Source: Sphingobacteriaceae bacterium
Lineage (GTDB): Bacteria > Bacteroidota > Bacteroidia > Sphingobacteriales > Sphingobacteriaceae
Length of the DNA stretch: 64,000 nucleotides
NCBI GenBank assembly: GCA_947479815.1
Contig: CANKAT010000004.1
Span: forward strand, 16,211-80,210
Reading direction: 5' to 3'
The position numbers were made by a program, and so were the translations under genes. The notes under the pieces were generated by a model. That model was not told the origin of the DNA. It saw nothing but the letters and a program-made list of their open reading frames with translations, and searched no databases. Shown here one piece after another: positions 46,807 through 55,779 of the stretch. Each line of letters starts with the position of its first letter. Within the stretch, counting starts at the first letter, position 1.

Positions 46807-48858
46807 TTAAAATTGATAGCGTATTTGCATTCTTATATCCGACCTTTTATTTCCATTGATTTGATCGCCCCCACTACCCACTGTTATTTGATCATAATAG
46901 CTTGTTAATGAATATCTTAGCCATAGATCAAAACCCCTAATTAAGGTATACCGAGCATTGACATAAAAACGGACACCCTTGCCTTGATAAGCAGGAACCG
47001 AATAAGCGTACAAAACATCATTTTCATAGGCATATATCCTTGAATTAAAACTTTCAGTATCAAAAATCCCAAACCGTACATTACCTGAAAGCCTTGAGCT
47101 CATTGGCTTGTAAATAATATCCTGATAATTCAAAAATCCAAGTTCAAATTTTGAGTTTCCCTTTTGATAACGTACCATTTCAACACGGTTTCTAAAGCTG
47201 AATCGATCATTAATGCCATAACTAATCTCAATACGATAATTTTGCTTATCCACAGTTTCCAAACCAGAATGGGTAATGATGCCCTCCGAGTTTTCTTCCC
47301 TAACCTGTTGCTTAAAGCGAGTATTTAAGTTCAGTTTCTTATTCATTTTGTAGTTTATCTGAGCAAATATTTCGTAGCCGGATGAAGGAGCATTAACCCT
47401 GAATTTCAACCATGGAAACCTGAAAAAGTCGGAATAGGTAAATAAATCCCATTTAGAATCAAACTTGAGTGACAAGGCAGAATAAAATCCACTTTCATTA
47501 ACTGGATTTGAAGCTTCAGAAACTGACTGATTAAAAAATGAATGATAATTCTTAGCATACCTGCGGTGCATAAGTACCAGCGAAACTCTGGGAGATAGGC
47601 TACTCATGATTCCATTAATAAATGCAGATCCCCCATTTTTGCTGTGTGCCATCTCCCCAAAAAAATAGGTATTCTTATAATTATAATCATAATTTATCCC
47701 CAGATTAGTTAGCAAGTTTCCTCTAAAATCGTATTGTTCATAAAGTGATTTTCCAATACTAAAAGGAAGGCTGAATTGGGTTTGATAAGAAGTGAATCCA
47801 ATATTTAAACGTTTGCTATTAAATTGAATATGAGCTCCATAAATTGTGGATGACAGCCGAGATTTATTTTCAATTTCACTTTTTGTACGGTGAAGGCCAC
47901 TGAAACTTATCGTACTAATTTCTTTACCCTGATCCGTCGTACTGGCATCCAGATTTTTCTTTGAAAAAAAAGGAGTAAAAAAAAGTTTTCTAAACTTAAA
48001 CGTACCCGAAGCACCTCTTAAAAACATAGACTCATTAACCGAACTGTAGGGCTTTAAACCAAAATCCTGTTTGGCAATGGTACTTATCCCGGAACCCTTA
48101 CCAAAACCTGAGCCCGACCACATCACTAAACCCTGGCCAAATTGCAGAGCATAATCACCAATAAGCAATTTCTTAACTACACCACTTCCTCGAATTGATA
48201 TATTTCCTGAATAAAAATCAAACCCTTTGTTTTTACTGCTATCAAAAAATTGCTCGCCGGCATCTTTTTCCATATTAAGTGATGCGGCCAAAGAATTCGA
48301 AAAATTATATCGGTAACGAGTTAGAACTCTCCATGCAGAACCCTGATAGTTTGCCTCCTTTGAGTTTGCTAGTGTTGAAAACCCAGCCTGTCTTTCAAGT
48401 ATTTTTCCTATTCTAACCATTATGTCATGGTCAGCTTTCTGAACAAGCTTTTTGAACGTCAAATCTTGAAATGAAGTAGGCAATGTTACCTTGACAAAAT
48501 TTATGAGCAAGTTTACAGACTCAATGTCGAGGCTCCTGATACTTTGAAGTTCATAAACATTAATAAAAGGACCATTTTCAAGACTGTGACTAAGAATTTC
48601 ATTGATTTGAATTGGGCTCAGAAAAATCAGCTCTTGCAACTGGTCTTTGGTCGCATTATTAAGGTCAATTGGATGTTTTCTATAATAATTTAACCGCTCG
48701 GCTATATCTGAATAATCCTGCTCATCGCCTAGGTCAGGCGAAAGAATATCCAGAATCTTTTCAATAATATCAGAATCATCGTCTTGAGCGCATACAATAT
48801 GAGGCATTATACTCAATAGAAAAAGAATAAACCCGAAGTATTTACCATTAAAATTCAT
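46807..48858 (-). CDS. ComEA-like helix-hairpin-helix domain fused to outer-membrane beta-barrel
   Basis: A 683-residue exported protein. Signal peptide about 1-24; a helix-hairpin-helix region at about 63-122, with HPIDLNNATKDQLQELIFL and GPFINVYELQSIRSLD, that is of the ComEA kind and likely to bind DNA; then about 550 residues of amphipathic strands rich in Tyr, Gly and Ser, ending in IRMQIRYQF, as in outer-membrane barrels. The start at 48858 was preferred over 48888 since it supplies the signal peptide directly; it overlaps the upstream gene by 11 bases. Position between a PorQ-like gene and comEC suggests that it could pass or capture DNA at the outer membrane. No function is established for such fusions as far as I know. 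Confidence 0.85.
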   Translation of the reverse strand: MNFNGKYFGFILFLLSIMPHIVCAQDDDSDIIEKILDILSPDLGDEQDYSDIAERLNYYRKHPIDLNNATKDQLQELIFLSPIQINEILSHSLENGPFINVYELQSIRSLDIESVNLLINFVKVTLPTSFQDLTFKKLVQKADHDIMVRIGKILERQAGFSTLANSKEANYQGSAWRVLTRYRYNFSNSLAASLNMEKDAGEQFFDSSKNKGFDFYSGNISIRGSGVVKKLLIGDYALQFGQGLVMWSGSGFGKGSGISTIAKQDFGLKPYSSVNESMFLRGASGTFKFRKLFFTPFFSKKNLDASTTDQGKEISTISFSGLHRTKSEIENKSRLSSTIYGAHIQFNSKRLNIGFTSYQTQFSLPFSIGKSLYEQYDFRGNLLTNLGINYDYNYKNTYFFGEMAHSKNGGSAFINGIMSSLSPRVSLVLMHRRYAKNYHSFFNQSVSEASNPVNESGFYSALSLKFDSKWDLFTYSDFFRFPWLKFRVNAPSSGYEIFAQINYKMNKKLNLNTRFKQQVREENSEGIITHSGLETVDKQNYRIEISYGINDRFSFRNRVEMVRYQKGNSKFELGFLNYQDIIYKPMSSRLSGNVRFGIFDTESFNSRIYAYENDVLYAYSVPAYQGKGVRFYVNARYTLIRGFDLWLRYSLTSYYDQITVGSGGDQINGNKRSDIRMQIRYQF

Positions 48859-49642
48859 AACTAAACGCCAGATTAGGTGAATAGCCAAGATTTGGATGTG
48901 AAGAGCTTGCTACATCTAAGGTAAATCGATGATGCTGAATACCAAAGCCTGCATATTGCTTAAATGGGCTAGCAGAAATCCCTCCTCTCAAGGCAAACCA
49001 CTTGATCAATCGATATTCAAGGCCTAGTTTTGTGTCAATCCCCGCATTTAAAACCATATAAATATCACTGATTACTAATACCTTATCGCTAAATTCAAAA
49101 GAAACACCGAAAGAAAGACTTGAAGGAATAGTTGATCCTAAAAGATCTTGAAACCTACTATTTGATGGATTTGAAATATGAGTTCCGATCCAAAATCTGT
49201 CGCTGATTCGATATTGTAAACCAGCATCCACACTTACAGCGCTTGATGAACCATATTTGTAAATACTTAGCTGATGATACTTAAGCATAATGGAGAGTGC
49301 CAGAGCGCCTGAAAAATTTCTTGAATACGCAATTCCTGCCGTTTGCTCTGAATATTCGCTAAAGCCATACCGATGAAAGCTCAATCCAAAAACATGCTGT
49401 TTAAACGGAATAACAAAAACAGCTTTTTGAGTACTTAAATCCTGGTCAGAAAAATGGCGCTCGTATCCTAAAGCAAATATTGGCCTTCGGATTTCAGCAA
49501 TGCCCGCAGAATTATGCTGTAGTGACCATACATCCTTTAAAGCAACTCCGGCCGAACCCATCGATAAAGACCTTGGTCCCGGACTTATCTGAGCAATTAA
49601 TTCAGTTTGGAACAAAATAAAAATCAAGCAAATACATTTCAT
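48848..49642 (-). CDS. PorV/PorQ-like outer-membrane barrel protein
   Basis: A 264-residue exported barrel. The start 49642 gives the signal peptide MKCICLIFILFQTELIA with cleavage before Q; an upstream ATG at 49678 adds 12 non-signal residues. The mature N-terminus (PRSLSMGSAGVALKDVWSLQHNSAGIA) is the hallmark of the PorV/PorQ/FadL-like family, which in type IX secretion binds or shuttles cargo. The C-terminus ends in an aromatic strand (LAFSYEF). It is the first gene of the operon with the HhH-barrel and comEC genes. No other secretion genes lie nearby, so a link with DNA uptake or barrel assembly is an inference from context. Confidence 0.8.
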   Translation of the reverse strand: MKCICLIFILFQTELIAQISPGPRSLSMGSAGVALKDVWSLQHNSAGIAEIRRPIFALGYERHFSDQDLSTQKAVFVIPFKQHVFGLSFHRYGFSEYSEQTAGIAYSRNFSGALALSIMLKYHQLSIYKYGSSSAVSVDAGLQYRISDRFWIGTHISNPSNSRFQDLLGSTIPSSLSFGVSFEFSDKVLVISDIYMVLNAGIDTKLGLEYRLIKWFALRGGISASPFKQYAGFGIQHHRFTLDVASSSHPNLGYSPNLAFSYEF

Positions 49643-49751
49643 TTGAATGAAAATACTTTCTCTACAAGAAAAGCTCAAATAAAATTATTAAACGGTCGTC
49701 AGTAACAATATCCGGAATAATCCGTCTATTTGTAAGACCAATTATTAGGAT

Positions 49752-50435
49752 ATGAAGAGAATCATTTTAAGTATTGCACTGTTGTTTTCAGCAACAGGCA
49801 TTTATGCCCAGTCAAGCAATTCTGCAAACACAGGTAAAATAACTGAGGGTATTATTATTTATACCGTTGAATGGAAATTACCTGAACAAATGCAGGCTAT
49901 GGCCAGTAGTTTCCCAAAAGAGTTAACCGTTTATTTTAAAGGAGACTCTTCGAGTTTAAAAACTGAATCTGCAATGTACAGCAGTACAAACATTCTGAAT
50001 GTCAGTAAGGAATATGAACGTCTTTTATTAAACATACCCATGATGGGTAAAAAGTTTTCTGTCTTGTTAAGCCCTGCTGACCAAGAGAAAATGCAGGCAA
50101 ATTTGCCTGAATTTACATTAAAAGCCAGCACAGAGACAAAAACCATTGCCGGATTTAAGGTATTAAAGCATGAAGTTAATGAGAAGAAATCAAATCAGAA
50201 TTTCGAAGCATGGTTTACAAAGGATGTTGAAGTGACTCAAAATGCATTAAGCCGCTTCTTCGACAAAAACTTCGGTTTCCCAGTTGAATTCGTATCGTTC
50301 ATGAATGGCTTAAGTGTAAAAGCTATTGTAAAAGAAATTAAAGCCGGTACTGTACCAGCTGGTTCTTTTTCTGCATCAAAAGATTTTGAAGAGATAAGTA
50401 TGGATCAGCTGATGCAAATGCAAGGAGGGAGATAA
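49752..50435 (+). CDS. secreted protein, DUF4412/GLPGLI-like
   Basis: A 227-residue exported protein (signal MKRIILSIALLFSATGIYA). The mature part has the pattern of DUF4412 or GLPGLI-type proteins: an early EGIIIYTVEWKLPEQM strand, a middle AGFKVLKHEV hairpin and FEAWFTKDVEV followed by GFPVEFVSF. Function is unknown; such proteins are probably envelope-associated sandwich or lipocalin-like folds. It stands 61 bp upstream of the sulfatase-family gene on the same strand and may be co-transcribed with it. Confidence 0.7.
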   Translation: MKRIILSIALLFSATGIYAQSSNSANTGKITEGIIIYTVEWKLPEQMQAMASSFPKELTVYFKGDSSSLKTESAMYSSTNILNVSKEYERLLLNIPMMGKKFSVLLSPADQEKMQANLPEFTLKASTETKTIAGFKVLKHEVNEKKSNQNFEAWFTKDVEVTQNALSRFFDKNFGFPVEFVSFMNGLSVKAIVKEIKAGTVPAGSFSASKDFEEISMDQLMQMQGGR

Positions 50436-50496
50436 CATAAAATTAACAATTAGATTAAAGCTTTTTAACATACAGTGTTTTTTATAACTTGCACTG

Positions 50497-52359
50497 ATGT
50501 TAAAAAGCTTTATTGTTTTTGGTCGATTTTTTCTGTTCTGGATCGTTTTCTTCTTTCTTGAAAGACTTATATTTTTAATATATTTTTCAGAAAGAGTTTC
50601 ATACCTAAAAACTACTGAAATAATCAGTACGTTTTGGCGTGCATTGAGACTTGATTTCTCAATGGCAGCCTATATTTCTGCAATACCTGCTATTTTTTAT
50701 GTCATTTTTCTTTTTCTACCTTCTGTTAAGCTATCCAAAATAATAGCAAAATCATATGTACTTTTCTTTGTTGTACTATTTTCAATTATTGCAATTAGTA
50801 ATCTCAATCTCTACAGAGAATGGGGTTCGAAAATAAATTATAGGGCAGTCACCATAGCGATTAATTCTCCAAAAGAAGTAATTGCCTCAACTTCATCCTC
50901 TCCGATAATCCTAATGCTCTGTATTTTATTTACTTATCTGATAGGCTCTGTTTATATCAGTTCAAAAATCATTCTATATAAAATTGCCGATCGTACAAAA
51001 TCATTGGGAATTAAACTGACAATCAGTTTTTTAGTTTTAAGTACATTATTTCTTGCAATTAGAGGGGGTTGGCAGCTAACTCCAATCAACCAGAGCATGG
51101 CCTATTTTTCAAACAACATCATATTAAACCATGCTTCAGTTAATACTGAATGGAACCTTATTCAGGATGTTATCAATAATGAATTTGACAATAAGAATCC
51201 ATATAAATACTATGAAAAAGATGAGGCAAAAAAAATTGTATCCTCATTATTCAGGAAACCTTCTCAAGCAAACGTCCAGGTTTTAAAATCTGAGCGTCCA
51301 AATATTGTACTTATTGTACTTGAAAGTTTTACCGCAGAACTCGTAGGTAGTCTTGGCGGAGAACAAGGTATAACTCCCAACATAGATAATTTAGCAGCTG
51401 AAGGTATTCTATTTGAACAGGTTTATGCTGCTGGAGGCCGCACCGATAAAGGAGTAATTGCAACAATAAGTGGATTCCCCGCGCAGGCTATTAGAAGTAT
51501 TATTAAGCAAAATGCCAAGCATGAAAAACTTCCGGGTATCGCACAAGAACTGGCATTGAACTCCTATTCAACATCTTTTTACTATGGTGGAGAAAGCGAG
51601 TTCTTTAATATAAAATCCTATATTTTAAGTCATGGATACAAAACTCTGGTCGACAAACATTCATTTAAATCGAAAGACATGAATTCGAAATGGGGTACCT
51701 ATGATGAGAAGGTATTTAGTAAACAAATAAAAGACATGGATACTGAAAAACAACCCTTCTTTTCTACCATTCTGACCTTAACAAATCATGAGCCATTTGA
51801 ACTTCCAGTTAGAAGCCATTTTCCGGGTGATAACGTAGAAAATAAGTTCAGAAGCACAACTTTTTATACAGATTCTTGTTTGGGTGCCTATTTGAAAGAA
51901 GCCAAGAAAAAACCTTGGTATAAGAATACACTGTTTGTGATTCTTGCAGACCATAGCCACCGTTTACCAGCAAATTTGGCAGAGCATGATCCAAAAAGGT
52001 ATCGAATTCCTTTGTTATTTTTTGGCGATATGATCAAGCCAGAATTTAGAGGAACAAGAATTAGTAAAACAGGAAATCAAACAGACCTAGTTGCTACAGT
52101 TTTAAACCAGCTGAATATCGATCCTATTCGATATAAGTGGAGTAAAGATCTACTGAATCCGGACACTCAAAGTTTCAGTTTTTTTAATTGGGATAATGGC
52201 TTCGGTTTTGCTACTGAAAATCAGATCATATCTTTCGACAATGTCGGTAAAAACATTATTCTCAGAAAGAACTCTACAAATGCTAAAGTTGACAACGAAT
52301 TGCTTAAAAACGGTAAGGCATATATGCAGGAAGTATTTCAGCAATATCTAGATTATTGA
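50497..52359 (+). CDS. LTA-synthase-family membrane sulfatase/phosphoglycerol transferase
   Basis: A 620-residue protein with five N-terminal membrane helices (to about 190) and an extracytoplasmic sulfatase-fold domain (about 265-590). Metal ligand Glu276 lies in IVLIVLESFTAE, the candidate nucleophile Thr316 in GGRTDKGV, and the distal ILADHSHRLP and LAEHDPKRYRIPLL segments supply the remaining metal-binding Asp and His residues. Architecture equals that of LtaS and OpgB-like enzymes. Because Bacteroidota lack lipoteichoic acid, it may add phosphoethanolamine or phosphoglycerol to lipid A, glycans or lipids. Its stop is directly followed by that of the convergent diiron protein. Confidence 0.88.
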   Translation: MLKSFIVFGRFFLFWIVFFFLERLIFLIYFSERVSYLKTTEIISTFWRALRLDFSMAAYISAIPAIFYVIFLFLPSVKLSKIIAKSYVLFFVVLFSIIAISNLNLYREWGSKINYRAVTIAINSPKEVIASTSSSPIILMLCILFTYLIGSVYISSKIILYKIADRTKSLGIKLTISFLVLSTLFLAIRGGWQLTPINQSMAYFSNNIILNHASVNTEWNLIQDVINNEFDNKNPYKYYEKDEAKKIVSSLFRKPSQANVQVLKSERPNIVLIVLESFTAELVGSLGGEQGITPNIDNLAAEGILFEQVYAAGGRTDKGVIATISGFPAQAIRSIIKQNAKHEKLPGIAQELALNSYSTSFYYGGESEFFNIKSYILSHGYKTLVDKHSFKSKDMNSKWGTYDEKVFSKQIKDMDTEKQPFFSTILTLTNHEPFELPVRSHFPGDNVENKFRSTTFYTDSCLGAYLKEAKKKPWYKNTLFVILADHSHRLPANLAEHDPKRYRIPLLFFGDMIKPEFRGTRISKTGNQTDLVATVLNQLNIDPIRYKWSKDLLNPDTQSFSFFNWDNGFGFATENQIISFDNVGKNIILRKNSTNAKVDNELLKNGKAYMQEVFQQYLDY

Positions 52360-52965
52360 TCAGATCTCCTTTTCTAAGGATTTTATCCAATCATTAAATA
52401 ATTTGGTCTCAAATTCAACTGCTTTGTTGGCATGCTCCTGCCAGTTAGGCGAGAAATTCTTTAGTTGCACAAGCATTTCCTCAAGATGACCCTCTTCTTC
52501 AAGAATAATAGATTTCACATTGACTTTACTAGCCGCCTGATCCAAAACCTCCTGATATAAGGGATACAGCTCATCAGCACGCACTTCAATTGCATAGGTT
52601 ACCAGCAAATATGCTGCAAATTTAAGTTCATTGCCACTTAAATGAAGCATGCTTTTCAAATATTTGCAAACAAAAACATCCAAAATATTTAGATAATATC
52701 GGCTACTCGAACTTGCAAGTAGATAGTGATCAGCATAAGTGGGACATGCATCCGCACTCAATTTAGAGATCTGCTTTTTAAGGTAATAGGCATGCCTGTG
52801 CTCTTCAGCAGCATGTTTTAAAATAATAAGGGTAACATCTTTTTTATGTTCGCTGGCAGAGATTTTCCGAGCTCCCGAGTTTTCCATTAAGGAAAGGGTA
52901 TTTAACCAGCGTGCATGTTTATCATGATCAGAAACTATCTCTGAAAGTAATTGACTAAAATTCAT
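52360..52965 (-). CDS. ferritin-like diiron protein downstream of bioA
   Basis: A 201-residue all-helical protein with the ferritin-like diiron pattern: Glu28, E55xxH58 (in AAEEHRHAYYL), Glu127 (in TYAIEVRADE) and E157xxH160 (in LEEEGHLEEM). There is no signal peptide, so it is cytoplasmic. I do not recognise its family; it is not ferritin, Dps, rubrerythrin or ribonucleotide reductase. It begins 2 bp after the bioA stop and is thus in the biotin-gene operon. An oxygen-dependent diiron enzyme acting on a fatty-acyl or biotin-precursor substrate is the most interesting reading; a detoxifying or iron-storage role is also possible. Confidence 0.75.
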   Translation of the reverse strand: MNFSQLLSEIVSDHDKHARWLNTLSLMENSGARKISASEHKKDVTLIILKHAAEEHRHAYYLKKQISKLSADACPTYADHYLLASSSSRYYLNILDVFVCKYLKSMLHLSGNELKFAAYLLVTYAIEVRADELYPLYQEVLDQAASKVNVKSIILEEEGHLEEMLVQLKNFSPNWQEHANKAVEFETKLFNDWIKSLEKEI

Positions 52966-52967
52966 TT

Positions 52968-54242
52968 TTAAAATCGCTCAAGCGCCTCTTCAATTTTTTT
53001 GTAAATATAATCGAGTTGTTCATCTGTAATACAATATGGAGGCATTATGTAAATAATATTTCCAAGAGGACGCAGAATAATGCCATGTTCCAGGAAGAAA
53101 TTATACAGGTTATCTCTTAAATTGTTAAAATAGGATGTTTCACCCATTGTTGCCCACTCCAAAGCCAGAATAGTACCAGTTTGCCGGATGCATTTTACTT
53201 TAGGATGCATTCTTATTCGTTTATTGAAAACCTGGTGACTTACTGAAATTCGTTGAATATTAGCCAGTGTTTCACTCTCAAGCAGAATATCCATACTGGC
53301 CAGTGCAGCAGCACATGCAATTGGATTTGCAGTGAATGAATGACCATGAAATAAGGTCTTTAATTTATTGTCAGACAGAAAGGCTTCATAAATAACTGAG
53401 GTGCAGGTTGTAACTCCTAAAGCCATTGTACCACCGGTAAGCCCCTTTGAAAAACACATCAAATCTGCCTTTTCAGATAAGTGATCAGAAGCAAACAATT
53501 TACCAGTACGACCAAATCCGGTCATTACTTCGTCTGCAATAGTAAGAATACCGTTATTTTTGCAATGTTTTATTAATTCATCAAGGTATTCAGCTTCATA
53601 CATCTGCATCCCACCTGCACCCTGAACCAGCGGTTCGAAAATAAAGGCAGACACTTCAGAAGCGGATGCTGAAATTTGTGATTTAAGCTTATTCAAATTA
53701 TTCAAATCAGGAAGGTCTAAGAATTCGACCTCGAATAATAATTTATCAAAAGGCCTTGTAAAAGCACTTCTGGCGCTAACAGCCATCGCACCGAAAGTAT
53801 CTCCATGATACGAGTTATTAAATGCTAGAACTTTGGTCTTTTCTTTACCCTGGTTACTCCAGTACTGAAAGCACATTTTTAACGCAACTTCTACTGCAGT
53901 TGATCCATTATCAGAGTAAAATACCTTTTGCTGACTATCAGGCAAAATACTGATCAATCGCTCAGCTAGTTCAATTGCACCTGGATGTGTGAAACCAGCA
54001 AATATAACATGCTCTAGAGTGCTAAGTTGTTCAAAAACTTTCTTAGCAATATAAGGATGAGCGTGACCATGAATATTCACCCACCAAGAAGATATCGCGT
54101 CAATATACTTTTTACCATCTTCTGCAATCAGAAATATACCTTCTCCCCTAATAATAGGAATTGGTGCCGGCGCATTTTGCATTTGCGTATAAGGGTGCCA
54201 GATCAAATCCTGATCACGCTCTGCTAAAGATTTATTGGCCAT
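52968..54242 (-). CDS. bioA: adenosylmethionine-8-amino-7-oxononanoate aminotransferase
   Basis: A 424-residue class III aminotransferase of biotin synthesis, converting KAPA to DAPA with SAM as amino donor. Signatures: DLIWHPYTQMQ at the N-terminus, the Ser-rich ISSWWVNIHGHAHP, FYSDNGSTAVEVALKM, IADEVMTGFGRTGK and the PLP lysine in MCFSKGLTGG. The WHPYTQM motif separates BioA from other class III enzymes. It overlaps the NUDIX gene start-to-stop by 19 bases and is followed 2 bp later by the diiron protein. The other biotin genes in view (bioF, bioD) are 27 kb away. Confidence 0.94.
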   Translation of the reverse strand: MANKSLAERDQDLIWHPYTQMQNAPAPIPIIRGEGIFLIAEDGKKYIDAISSWWVNIHGHAHPYIAKKVFEQLSTLEHVIFAGFTHPGAIELAERLISILPDSQQKVFYSDNGSTAVEVALKMCFQYWSNQGKEKTKVLAFNNSYHGDTFGAMAVSARSAFTRPFDKLLFEVEFLDLPDLNNLNKLKSQISASASEVSAFIFEPLVQGAGGMQMYEAEYLDELIKHCKNNGILTIADEVMTGFGRTGKLFASDHLSEKADLMCFSKGLTGGTMALGVTTCTSVIYEAFLSDNKLKTLFHGHSFTANPIACAAALASMDILLESETLANIQRISVSHQVFNKRIRMHPKVKCIRQTGTILALEWATMGETSYFNNLRDNLYNFFLEHGIILRPLGNIIYIMPPYCITDEQLDYIYKKIEEALERF

Positions 54243-54676
54243 TTTTCTTTTAACAATTTTAAAACCTGTTGATCTGTAGGGAAGGTAAGCTCATGATTAG
54301 ACAACTCATGAATTCCTTTCCAACGAAAGGCCTGTAAGATATCACCCGTGGTTTGAAAATCAAAAGGAAGTTCTTTGAAATCTAATTCCAAACCTGAAAC
54401 AGGCTTAACCAGATAATAGACACTAATCACCTGACTATCATTAAATACAGACTGAATAAAAAAATCTGTAGTATAAAAATGCTCTAAAACCTCAATTTCG
54501 GCATTGCACTCCTCAATAAACTCTCTTTTTAAACCATCAATAAGACCTTCTCCATATTCAAGTCCGCCACCAGGAAATTTACTGAACTGAAATCCGTATT
54601 CCTCTTCATCACTAATCAATATCTGATTCTGTTCATTAAACAGAAGGCCATAAACACGTAAATTAAATTTATACAT
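54224..54676 (-). CDS. NUDIX hydrolase
   Basis: A 150-residue pyrophosphohydrolase. The Nudix box reads GGLEYGEGLIDGLKREFIEE (Gx5Ex7REUxEE) and is complete at residues about 38-58. Substrate cannot be predicted; similar small proteins act on ADP-ribose or modified nucleotides. It overlaps the transporter upstream by 8 bases and the bioA start by 19 bases, so all four genes 55652-52360 form one tightly packed operon. Confidence 0.9.
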   Translation of the reverse strand: MYKFNLRVYGLLFNEQNQILISDEEEYGFQFSKFPGGGLEYGEGLIDGLKREFIEECNAEIEVLEHFYTTDFFIQSVFNDSQVISVYYLVKPVSGLELDFKELPFDFQTTGDILQAFRWKGIHELSNHELTFPTDQQVLKLLKEKWPINL

Positions 54677-55652
54677 CCCGCGTAAAATGTTTTTGATTTT
54701 TAGTTACATTTTCAATTGTCCACTCAATATCCATATTTTTAGGCTCCGATCTAACACTGCATTCAAGCATTCTGCAGTAGTGGCAGCATTCCGGCATACA
54801 TGGATCGGCATGTATAAAAAATTCTGTTCTAGAATTTGCCTTGAAATTAACCAGCTTGTCTACTTCAGAAACCTCTTCATGTACTTTATTCAAATCAAAA
54901 TAATAAGGCAGAGTAATATGACAATCAATATGAATATCAGGCCCATAGCGTTGTGTACGTAGATTATGCATATCAATCCAAGAATCTTTTCGATGTATAT
55001 TTAATATAGCAATGATTTCATCACTTGTGTCGAAATCAGATTCATCCATTAATCCCGAAACCGATTTTCGAACCAATTTATAGCCACTATAAATAATGAA
55101 AACACCAATGGATATCGACAAAATACTATCGAGGTAATTTAAACCGGTAAAATAAATAAGCATAAGTCCAATAACCAAGCCCACACTGGTATAAGCATCT
55201 GTTTGAAGATGCTTACCATCCGCATTTAATGTTAGCGAGTTATGCTTTTTGCTTTGATCAATCAGGTAATAGCCTAAAGCATAATTGATCAAACCTGAAA
55301 TACCAATAATTAGTGTTCCAATAAGGAGTTCGCTGATTTCATGAGGATAGAATAAATTATAAACAGATTTAAAACTGATTAAAATTCCAGCAATAATAAT
55401 GAGAGCACCTTCGATAAAGACAGAAAAAAATTCAACTTTTCCATGACCATATGGATGATTTAAATCTTTTGGCTGAGCAGCGACATAAATACTATAAAAT
55501 GCAAAAAGACTTGCCAGAATATTGACAATACTTTCAGCTGCATCTGTTAAAATGGAATTGGAAGAAGTGATCAAATAGGCTGTAAACTTGGCAAGCATCA
55601 GCAAGATGCCAACGATAAGTGAAAGTAAAATAACCTTTTTTTGAGTTTGCAA
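54669..55652 (-). CDS. cation-diffusion-facilitator transporter with Cys-rich tail
   Basis: A 327-residue CDF-family metal exporter with six membrane helices and a cytoplasmic C-terminal ferredoxin-like domain. The transport-site residues are in SILTDAAESIVN (helix 2) and KHLQTDAYTS (helix 5, HxxxD type), and the GHGKVE loop is conserved. Residues 279-300 add an unusual Cys cluster, Cys285, 289, 290, 293 and 298 with His281 and His291, which could bind metal in the cytosolic domain. Zn, Mn or Fe are possible substrates. It is the first gene of the operon that contains bioA and a diiron enzyme. Confidence 0.9.
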   Translation of the reverse strand: MQTQKKVILLSLIVGILLMLAKFTAYLITSSNSILTDAAESIVNILASLFAFYSIYVAAQPKDLNHPYGHGKVEFFSVFIEGALIIIAGILISFKSVYNLFYPHEISELLIGTLIIGISGLINYALGYYLIDQSKKHNSLTLNADGKHLQTDAYTSVGLVIGLMLIYFTGLNYLDSILSISIGVFIIYSGYKLVRKSVSGLMDESDFDTSDEIIAILNIHRKDSWIDMHNLRTQRYGPDIHIDCHITLPYYFDLNKVHEEVSEVDKLVNFKANSRTEFFIHADPCMPECCHYCRMLECSVRSEPKNMDIEWTIENVTKNQKHFTRDV

Positions 55653-55740
55653 ACCAGATACGTATTTGACTCAAATTTAGACATTACAAAAGAGCATTCA
55701 TCAAAAAATCATAAAAATTTAGGTTGAATTCTCTTTAATT

Positions 55741-55771
55741 TTTGCTTTGGCAGGCCATGTTTCTATATTTG
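55741..55771 (+). promoter_or_regulatory. complete Bacteroidota promoter of the aminotransferase gene
   Basis: TTTG at 55741-55744 and TATATTTG at 55764-55771, spaced by 19 bases, fit the -33/-7 consensus of Bacteroidota sigma-ABfr. The ATG at 55780 lies only eight bases after the -7 element, so the transcript would be leaderless or nearly so. Confidence 0.6.
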
Positions 55772-55779
55772 CGTTAATT

